Shown: in pieces, positions 56,552-64,000 of the stretch
Position numbering within the stretch: the first letter of the stretch is position 1
Layout of the letters: each line of letters begins with the position of its first letter
Assembly: GCA_947646735.1 (NCBI GenBank)
Contig: CANTFK010000991.1
Location: forward strand, 556,937 to 620,936
Direction of reading: 5' to 3'
DNA from: Peronospora farinosa
Lineage: Eukaryota > Oomycota > Peronosporomycetes > Peronosporales > Peronosporaceae
DNA: 64,000 bases
Program-made: the position numbers and the translations under genes
The notes under the pieces: model-generated
The model's input: the letters and a program-made list of their open reading frames with translations, nothing else
Told to the model about the DNA's origin: nothing
The model's database searches: none

Positions 56552-57016
56552 CTACTGACGAGCTGTCGCCAGCTCGTTACTTAGAGAATGAAGTCGCCGT
56601 TCATTCTCCAACAGTGCGACAGAATTGTCTGCCCGAGACTTCTCATGGTCAAGCCCAAGCTGTCGCATAATTTCCTCTAAGCGGCGACGCTTATCCCGTT
56701 CGTGATCAAAATCACAACGTATCTCACGAGTTACATGGGCAAACTTGTCTAACTCAGCAGACGAGGCCGATGAAAGAATCAGATAGGGTTTTCCCTCCAC
56801 CACCGCATCCGTTGGTGGACTCTCATGGTGAGAAGCGCTTCCTCGTGGAACGCTTTCTAAATCACCGCGAGGTGAAGGGCAGTCGGACGAGTTATCTCGT
56901 CCGGTGGCGTGGCTATCCGCCTTCGGCGGATAGCTGGGAACCTCGAGACCAACTGATGTCCGACGTTCCCGGCCTTGTCGAACAGTACGACAGGTGTAAT
57001 GGGCTACATTACACAT
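56552..57016 (-). CDS. Antisense coiled-coil ORF in element B (aORF2)
   Basis: Counterpart of 41093-41461 in A, but 154 codons long because it begins inside D's LTR (its first 8 codons are LTR-derived). The coiled-coil core is the same (FDHERDKRRRLEEIMRQLG) and differences from A are substitutions. The sense strand here has stops between integrase and chromodomain. Confidence 0.42.
   Translation of the reverse strand: MCNVAHYTCRTVRQGRERRTSVGLEVPSYPPKADSHATGRDNSSDCPSPRGDLESVPRGSASHHESPPTDAVVEGKPYLILSSASSAELDKFAHVTREIRCDFDHERDKRRRLEEIMRQLGLDHEKSRADNSVALLENERRLHSLSNELATARQ
56770..56994 (+). pseudogene. Element B chromodomain, cut by element D
   Basis: Same frame as A's chromodomain (VERFLNHREVKGSRTSYLVR, WRGYPPSADSWEP), ending GLVEQYDR where D's LTR begins. 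The terminal residues found in A are absent. Confidence 0.78.
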
Positions 57017-57335
57017 ATAGCATTAACACAAATAAACAATTACATATGTAGGCAGGTGCTGGGCCCGAATAGCGGGCACAGCGTGACAATTTATTATTGG
57101 TTTATTATTGGGCCTAAAGTCCCAATATGGACCAATGATAAATCAACCTGTAATTGTGTGGTTCCCGAAAGGCGGGAACACTGTCGTATTTATTACGACT
57201 AAAATCTTCGTAATTAGTACGAATTAAAACCAAACAAAAAATCAGAGTTAAACTTACTTAATACCTAATACTTGGGCTTGAGTCTTCCTCAAGCGCACGT
57301 GTAAGCTAGTGACGGTACGTTCTAGCCCCGTTACA
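56995..57335 (+). repeat. 5' LTR of element D
   Basis: TGTAATGGGC...CCGTTACA, 341 bp, the reverse complement of element C's LTRs with few differences. Followed by CC and TGGTAGCAC. Confidence 0.92.
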
Positions 57336-57361
57336 CCTGGTAGCACTTTGTAGTCCTTCCT

Positions 57362-58204
57362 ATGCCCGAGTTTGGGATGAGCGAATCGTCATACTTTGAC
57401 GCTCCAGATTTATTTCTGGAGCACGAGACCTTCCCCCATCTTACTGGTGTTGAGTGGGATGCCCTTAATCGCCTCGCGGCGATATCGGGAGAGGCATTCG
57501 TCGCGTCGCTGATGAGATCAGCGACCCCTGACGCGCAACGTCTCGCCATACATGAGTTTATGGCACGCGAGCTCGCCGAATCCAACCGGCGAGGCTTAAC
57601 TCCCTCGCGCCCTTCACGTAATGAGGCCGTGAAGATGGAAACCTCCTCCTACTCTGGAGAAGGTAAGGACCGGTTATCGCTGAACCGGTGGTTCCGAGAA
57701 GTTGATATCGCCATCGCCTCGAGACTTCTTGAGGCTCCACAGGCGAAGGTCAACTTTCTTCTTTCCCGCCTCACCGGTAAGGCCAAGGAGTGGGCCCTTG
57801 GTAAACTCGTTGTGGACGAGCACGCATTTCCCACCTTGGATACCATCCAGGACGATCTCCGTCTTGCCTTCGAGCCACCACAAGAGGAGAAACTGGTGCG
57901 ATCAAGATTCCTGTCGATGCGACAGGGTAAAATGGCGATGCGCGACTACGTACAGATGGCTAGACATCTGTCGTCGTGTATTATCACGCACCCCATGGAC
58001 ATGTACACGCAGGTGAATGTCTTTGTGGATGGTATGCGTGAGGGGCAGACCCGCTTATCGCTGGAGCGCGCCGAGCCTGCCACATTGGAGGAGGCATTTG
58101 CCATCGCACTCCGTGAAGACTTTAGGGTCACAAAAGCATATGCAAACCCTCGGTCGTCACCGTTCCCCGGCCTTCTGGTCCAGAACCTATGGATATCGAC
58201 GTGA
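57362..58204 (+). CDS. Element D Gag (capsid part), intact frame
   Basis: The longest intact retroelement frame in the window: 280 residues starting [21 protein letters not shown] capsid-like region covers about residues 90-250 ([60 protein letters not shown]). It ends NLWIST; the zinc knuckle lies in another frame just downstream, so nucleocapsid is not joined to capsid unless a frameshift occurs. Element C ends its frame at the same place. Confidence 0.8.
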   Translation: MPEFGMSESSYFDAPDLFLEHETFPHLTGVEWDALNRLAAISGEAFVASLMRSATPDAQRLAIHEFMARELAESNRRGLTPSRPSRNEAVKMETSSYSGEGKDRLSLNRWFREVDIAIASRLLEAPQAKVNFLLSRLTGKAKEWALGKLVVDEHAFPTLDTIQDDLRLAFEPPQEEKLVRSRFLSMRQGKMAMRDYVQMARHLSSCIITHPMDMYTQVNVFVDGMREGQTRLSLERAEPATLEEAFAIALREDFRVTKAYANPRSSPFPGLLVQNLWIST

Positions 58205-59866
58205 TTGAGTCGTCGAGTGACCGACGACGTGTCATTTCCCATAAGAGTGACGCTCGCACCGGGCGTCCAATGGTTTGCTTTCGTTGTCGCAAGCCAGGAC
58301 ATCGCGCGGCTGAGTGACGTGCGCCAGCACCGATATCGGTGCAAGTAGTGGATGCCCATCATGAGGGTGCTGTACCGACCGCACGTCCAAAAAACGGTCG
58401 GGACCAGTAGGTGGAGGGCGCCCTACAGGAAGGAACGGAGGTCCGGGTCCCCCGGTGGCAGCATAAACTTCCAGTCCTCCTGCGCTACGCGAACGGTTAA
58501 ATGCTCCACCACGAGTGGTGATTCACGTCTGATTATTGTCAGTTTTCATGTCGTCGGCGTCCGGAGGACTCTGCGAGCACTCATGGACTCAGGAGCAACA
58601 AATAATTTCTTTCGTAAATTTGGTTATCGATACTACCTAGGTCCGTGAGGGACCTGGCCAAGTCTTCGTCAAGTTGGCTGAAGGGAAACCACACCGCGTA
58701 TCGCGGCGCGAAGTGTCGTTGCCGTACACGTTTGATGGCTTTCGTAGTAATGATGATTTTTTGGTGATCGCGATGAATTATGCATTCGATTGCATACTGG
58801 GCATGCCATGGTTGGCACGTTATAAGCCCCAGATAGACTGGTTAGCCAGATCAGTGAGACGTCGACGCAAGTTCGATGTCAGTGAACTGTTTACCCATCT
58901 CTTGGTATCTCCAAGTGACTGGCCGAACGTCACAGTCGTGGATCGTGATTCCACGACGCTGGCGGTGCACAGAGCGAGCGATGGCCCTCTCTGCACTGCT
59001 TGTGCTGTTCTTCGAGACACAGTGACAGTGAATCCTCGCTACAGAGCGAAGAGGACGACGAGGACGACGCGGTCGAACAGGGGTTCCCGCGCGTCATTAA
59101 TGCGGTTGAAGAGGGGTTCCCGCACGTGAATGCAGTGGTCGAACCGGGGTTCCCATCTACACCTATTGTGGTCGAGCAGGGGCTCCCACAAGGGCATTGT
59201 GATGACGAGCAAAAGCTCGCCAACGAGTGTGACGTGGACGGACAGGAGTCCCCACGCGAGAGCATGATGGTCGAACCGGGGTTCCCATCATCACCCACTG
59301 TGGTCGAACCGAGGTTCCCACATGGGCATACTGTGGTTGAGCAGGGGCTCCCACGCGGGTTTACGGCGGCCGAGCAGGAGCTCCCGCATCAAGTGTCGAC
59401 GGTCGAGTTTGGGGTACTCCCGTCCAGTGTTTCCGGCATCTTGGATGATGACATCCAGTGCCTAGAGGGGGGTGATGGTTTATTACCTGACTGCGGTTCG
59501 CCAGCTTCGAGTAGTGACTCGAAGCACGATGGGGACAACAGCAACGAGAATTTAGCGTTGGAATGTGTCCACGCTATCGTGTACGTGGAAGGGAGTCCAC
59601 AAAGGCGCCAATATATCGAGGTCGAGAGTCCTCCTCGTGATGCGTCTTCCATTACAAGCCTTCCAGGGCTTTCCTGGAAGCATTTCCTACGTGACCTTAA
59701 GGGAGGCACTGTGGAACAAGTGTGTCTAATCACCAACGAGGTGGTTACCGTGGCAAACGAGGAGCATATGGCGCGTCCTCAAAGCGCTGAGCCGAAGTCT
59801 GCGCGTGAAGAAAGGTTTGCATCACAGTCATGGGAGGCCCTGCGAGAGTCTGGTAACCCTGTCTAA
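58185..59866 (+). pseudogene. Element D zinc knuckle, retropepsin and repeat linker
   Basis: The knuckle reads CFRCRKPGHRAAE then TGA (58315-58317) where the fourth ligand Cys belongs, as in C. The protease motif ALMDSGATNNFF is near 58580; its second block YAFDCILGMPWLARYKPQIDW is near 58785-58845, after a stop at about 58648. A 288-codon frame (59000-59866) follows, with repeats such as [20 protein letters not shown], and ends just before RT. Confidence 0.75.
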
Positions 59867-59869
59867 GAC

Positions 59870-61531
59870 ATTGCTCGTGAGTATGCAGACGTGTTCCCGG
59901 ACAAGATCCCGGCTGAACTTCCTGCGGACCGTGGTGTTCGGCACGAGATTGATCTCGTGCCAGGGTCGAAGTATTGTGTGACACGGCAGTGGCCGTTGCC
60001 TCGAGATCAAGTCGAAGCTATTGACGCATTCTTTGAAGGCCGCCACAAAGCGGGTCATGTGAGGGAGAGTATCTCACCACATTCGAGTCCAACCTTCTGC
60101 GTGAAGAAGGCTACGGGAGGCTGGCGGATAGTGCATGCGTTCAATAAGTTGAATGATGCCACTATTCCTGCGCAAACGCCTATTCCCAGGAAGGACATGG
60201 TGCTGAATTCCATGTCAGGAAGTGTCCTCTTCAGTGCCATCGACTTGACCGATAGCTTTTACCAGATTTTGATGCGCCCGAGCGATATCCCACTCACCGC
60301 GGTGAGCACCCCGAGTGGCATGTTATGGGAGTGGCTGGTAATGCCACAAGGGTTGAAGAACGCTCCGGCCACTTCAATCGCATGGTGTCTCAAGTGTTGA
60401 GACCTCTTCGGAACTTTGCCCCAAGTTATTTTGACGATATCTTCGTCCATAGTCGCGCCGAGGGCAACCTCAACGATGTCCAAGTTCACCTTCAACACCT
60501 GAAGCAAGTGTTTCAAGTTATGCGGGACAACAAGTTGTACGCGAATCTCAAGAAGTGTGTCTTTTGTGCACCGGAGATTCCGGTGTTAGGTTGCTATGCG
60601 AGTAAATCGGGAGTTCGAGCTGATCCAGAGAAGGTGTCGTCCATCTGTTCTTGGCCCACGCCCAAGAACCCTACGGAGCTGCGCCAGTGGCTCGGCTTGG
60701 CTAATTATTTGCAAAAGTATACGAAGGATTATGCTGGTTCTATCCAGCCTTTGTCGTCACTCTTGAAGAAAGACGCCACGTGGTTGTGGCGTCCCGAGCA
60801 CCAAGCACGCCATCGAAGCAGTAAAGAAGAGCCTGGCGTCAGCGCCAGTCCTGGTCCTACCAGACGACTCCAAGCCGTTCCACGTGGTTTGCGATGCCAG
60901 TAATTTTGCAAACGGTTGTGCCCTCATGCAATTCGATGATGAGGGCCGTGAACGAGTCGTGAGTTACCAGTCGCGACAGATGAAGCCAGCTGAGAAGAAC
61001 TATCCGGTTCACGACAAGGAGATATTAGCGATGCGCTATGCACTCATCAACTTTCGCGTGCATCTCCTTGGTGAAAGTACGTTTGCTTTGTACACCGATC
61101 ATGCATCGCTGCGCACAGCGATGAAGAGCCCACATCTTCCCCAACGGATGGCACGATGACTCTCATTCTTCTCTGAGTATAACTTCGTCGTGCATTACAA
61201 ACCAGGCAAGACTAATATTCTCGCTGACGCCTTGTCACGACGTCCCGACTACGATCCTTGGACTGCTCTGAGTCGTCAGGCTACTGATGACGAGGACGAT
61301 GATGACCGATGTGCGATGTGTGTATCGCTGAACCTAACTCGGGTTACACCCGAGTGGTGTTTATTTGATGAGATCGTCGCAGCGTACAAAGGCGATTCAG
61401 ATTATGCAGATATTATCGAGTATCTGCGTGCTCCCAACGATGCTGCACTGGGAGCATTATCCCGAACCAAGCGCGACCATATTCATCGATACAGTTTAGA
61501 TGGCGATTTGCTTTTGTATAGCATCGACTAA
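59870..61531 (+). pseudogene. Element D reverse transcriptase and RNase H, interrupted
   Basis: RT motifs SKYCVTRQWPLPRDQVEAID, SPHSSPTFCVKKATGGWRIV and LFSAIDLTDSFYQILMRPSD, then after a shift near 60380 PSYFDDIFVHSRAEGN. A frameshift near 60805 (HQARHRSS in place of HQAAFKAV) precedes RNase H (VVCDASNFANGCALMQFDDE, LYTDHASLRTAM). The TGA at 61157-61159 is shared with C. It ends with KPGKTNILADALSRRPD and a 113-codon open tail. Confidence 0.85.
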
Positions 61532-63013
61532 TTCGATTCTCCTCGCACGGTGATTGCCAATGACATGGATTTGCGTGCAAGAATCATTCACGAGTATCAC
61601 GATGCTCCTGCTGGCGGCCATTTAGGCCGCGAAAAGACTTTCGCGGCCTAAATGGCTGTGTCTCGAGACTTCTTCTGGCCCCACATGTACAAGTGGGTAC
61701 GCAACTGGATCCGAACGTGCGAAATATGCCAGCGTGTGAAGCCATCACCATCGTCACAAGCTCCCTTGCGATCGTTGCCAATTGCAGCAGAGGCCTGGAG
61801 ATCAGTTTCGATGGATTTCATCTTCGGGCTTGCCCCCGATAGCCAAGCTCGAACGGGCATCTTGGTCTTTGTTAACAGAATCACATCTCGTGCCTATTCA
61901 CGCTAATATCACCGCGGCAGAGACCGCGGAGCACTTCATCGACGCGGTGTTCCGCCATCATGGACTTCCAGAAAACATTGTTTCGGACCGTGATCCGCGA
62001 TTTACGTCCGCATTTTGGATGTCACTTTTCGAGCTCCTCGGGACAAAACTGCTGATGTCGACTGCGGTCCATCCGGAAACGGATGGGCAAACCGAGCGCG
62101 TGAACCGAGTCCTCGAAGACGTTCTTCGAAGTTACGCTACGTCATTCACGAGTTGGAGTGCATTTTTACCACTCGCTGAGTTCGCACTCAACAACGCCGT
62201 ACACGCGTCAACAGGGTTGACGCCATTTTTTGTGAATTCGGCTCGTCACCCTCGCGTTCCTACTCTCCTGGCCGTGGGGCGACCCACAACACCTAGTGGC
62301 TCCACTCTGGGGGGGATAAAGGCGATAAACAAGGATCGAGTGCAGCTCACGGTATTTTGAGCGCGAATGCAGTAACACGATCCAAGGCAAAGACGGCCAT
62401 TTTGACGCCATCAGACGTGGCGTCCCCATTAGCTCGATGGACTGCGCAGACATTGATTGACCCGTCTTCGGGTAAACGTTCCCCTACTGCCAACTACGCG
62501 CCGTTTGAGTCGGCGCGACCAATTGATGACATGGCCGTGTCGGAATTTATACTCCAACGTCAAGCCATCACCAGGTTTGTACGCGACGCACTACAAACTG
62601 CTGTAGACCTACAGAAGGAGAACGCTGACAAACATGGAAGAAAGAACATGAGCAAGTTTGAGAAAGGTGACCGTGTATTATTATCGACGGAAGGTTTAAG
62701 GGATTCTGCGGTCACTAATCTGGGCGCGAGTAAACTCGCGCCACGCTTCATCGGTCCATTCAAGGTTCTGAAGGCAATTGGCGACGCTTATACACTCGAA
62801 ATCCCCTCGTCACTGCGACTCCACCCGACATTCTATGTCGGGCGGCTGAAGGAATATCGTCCGGCTACGCTTCACGGTTTGGCTCCGACGCCGGCTTCAG
62901 GGGTTCGTAAGTCGAACGGCCTTCCCGTCGTGCTCGACGCGCCGATGACATGGGGCTCTCCACCAGCGACACGCTTAATAATACAGCATCGATCGCCGGA
63001 ATTGGTGTATTGA
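61532..63013 (+). pseudogene. Element D integrase, interrupted
   Basis: The zinc-binding region HEYHDAPAGGHLGREKTF is followed by the palindromic insertion with TAA (61621-61652). Then come VSRDFFWPHMYKWVRNWIRT, CEICQRVKPS and SMDFIFGL. An 11-bp deletion relative to C (near 61883) shifts the frame before SDRDPRFTSAFWMSLFELLG and TDGQTERVNRVLEDVL. The C-terminal frame (62357-63013) includes PRFIGPFKVLKAIGDAYTLE and ends in sequence not found in C. Confidence 0.82.
61621..61652. repeat. 32-bp perfect hairpin palindrome in element D integrase
   Basis: Arms of 14 bp (TTTAGGCCGCGAAA and TTTCGCGGCCTAAA) with a 4-bp centre. The right arm contains three codons absent from family 1, ending in TAA. 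The mirror copy in element C is at 45041-45072. Confidence 0.9.
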
Positions 63014-64000
63014 ACAGATTCTGACAGAACAGTTCCAACTGCAGCAAACTTCTTTCCAAAATCGGCTAGATGAACTTCAAACTGATCATGACTATCACCA
63101 CGGGGAAAATACTCGCAAGGATGTGGCCTTGGATTAGCTACGCCGAGAGATCGCGGATCGCTAGAGAGAGTGTGTTAGGGCCGTCTGTGATCGAGACTCT
63201 CTTCGATCGCACTTGGCTCAGCTAGCGTCTGGATCACTTCCAATTCCGACAGTGGGCCATTCTGTGCCCGTTACCTCGGCATCCCCAGGGGGCAAGCGTT
63301 CTTCGTCCACTCTGATGTTGGATCCTCCTCCTAAGCGTTAACGAACCGCGGACCTCTATTTTTCCAGCTCCATCGGACTCTGTCCAAGGGACCACCCCTT
63401 CGATGTCAAAGGATATTACAGCGCGATCCTCCACTCCAACGCGATCCGCCACCTCGGCGCGATCTGGAAAACGCAATTCGGACGTTCCACGGCCAAAGCC
63501 GAAAAGAAAGAGCAAGAATTCTACACCTTTAAAGGCCAAAGCAAAAAAAATTCCCATATCTTCGAAGACAAAGGGCAAGAAGAAAATCCCGCGCCTTCGA
63601 GCGCAAAAGGCTAAAAGAAAATTCTTACGCCTCTTTCTTCCGAGTATAGCGACGATTAAGGGTTTACAATTCTGGAGACTCTTTGCTCGCAGCTTTATCC
63701 GGATCACATTATTCCTCCAGGCGCCGTGGCTCGGCAGCTGATTTCTCTGCTCATGCTGGATCACCCGTTTCCCTGATTAATATCGAAATTTCAATTTCAA
63801 AGTCGGATTCACTGCCAGCTTCGCCTGCTCAACCCCGTACCGCTTCGGCTAAAGTCTCGAAGGTAGAGCCCTCTAGTGATTCCGAGGGTAAGGTCAGTGA
63901 TGCCAGTGAATCTCGAGAGAGGATCAGCTTTCTTTTCCTGCCGCAAGAGTATACGGATACTCGAGGGCCACGAGATCAATAAATCCCTGGTTATCGCAAT
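62957..64000 (+). other. Unassigned sequence replacing the 3' end of element D
   Basis: Not similar to element C. Plus-strand pieces with in-frame stops look like a coiled-coil, gag-like or DNA-binding protein: LLSKIG, then LRREIADR and CDRDSLRSHLAQLASGSLPI (about 63140-63250), then a Lys/Arg/Ser-rich stretch (63403-63741: RPKPKRKSKNSTPLKAKAKK). Probably part of another retroelement, but no RT, protease or LTR is visible before the window ends. Confidence 0.4.

Larger units (their letters stand above)
50471..56994 (+). mobile_element. Element B: second family-1 copy, in tandem with A and cut by element D
   Basis: Same order and over 95% similar by eye to element A: LTR, primer site, gag, protease, RT, RNase H, integrase, chromodomain. 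At 56994 the chromodomain frame is interrupted by element D's LTR; the rest of B would lie beyond D, outside the window. B shares many stops with A but also differs, for example keeping Gln codons in gag where A has stops. Confidence 0.85.
56995..62956 (+). mobile_element. Element D: second family-2 copy, inserted in element B, 3' part replaced
   Basis: Begins with LTR 56995-57335 and primer site 57338-57346. Gag, protease, repeat linker, RT, RNase H and integrase follow on the plus strand, nearly identical to element C in mirror image. Similarity to C stops abruptly at about 62956, inside the integrase C-terminus (after DAPMTWG). The chromodomain, antisense ORF and 3' LTR seen in C are not in the window. 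The left target duplication would be ACAGG (56990-56994); its partner is not visible. Confidence 0.85.

Overview
This is a nuclear genome window from an oomycete, most likely a member of the Peronosporales (Phytophthora or downy mildews). The evidence is an elicitin-like secreted protein, bZIP proteins with oomycete-style basic regions, short (65-110 bp) GT-AG introns in compact genes, an oomycete-like initiator motif, and large Ty3/gypsy retroelements packed next to a gene-dense block. The species cannot be fixed from sequence alone.

Positions 1-24,650 are a gene island. In order it holds a UBAC2-like rhomboid/UBA protein (six exons, +), two paralogous bZIP genes (+), a PPWD1 WD40-cyclophilin (+), a membrane-anchored purple-acid-type phosphatase (+), a papain-family cysteine protease (+), a histidine-rich CDF zinc transporter (-), a small coiled-coil protein (+), geranylgeranyl diphosphate synthase (+), a BAHD-type acyltransferase with two homopolymer frameshifts (-), a two-ubiquitin-fold protein (+), a TIPIN/Swi3 fork-protection protein (-) and an elicitin-like protein (+). 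The last two are divergently transcribed around a perfect 20-bp E2F-type palindrome.

Positions 24,650-30,430 are gene-poor. They hold a 54-bp near-perfect palindrome, a truncated and frameshifted fimbrin/plastin C-terminus and a decayed dynamin-like C-terminus.

From about 30,459 to the end the window is nested Ty3/gypsy DNA. A gag-protease remnant (E0) comes first. Two copies (A and B) of a chromodomain-bearing family follow in tandem around one shared LTR. Two copies (C and D) of a second family are inserted into A and B: C lies on the minus strand inside A with a clean TCAAG duplication, and D lies on the plus strand inside B's chromodomain. D's 3' part is replaced by unrelated sequence and runs to the window end.

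Three features of the retroelements stand out. First, both families carry, between the chromodomain and the 3' LTR and on the antisense strand, recognisably related open reading frames; in A that frame is restored exactly when C and one target duplication are removed. Second, a second antisense frame with coiled-coil character lies between integrase and chromodomain in both families. Third, the coding sequence of all elements is crowded with short perfect hairpins, and at one place a 9-bp insertion copies the reverse complement of adjacent DNA and creates a stop codon. Copies within each family also share identical stops, so all four look non-autonomous.
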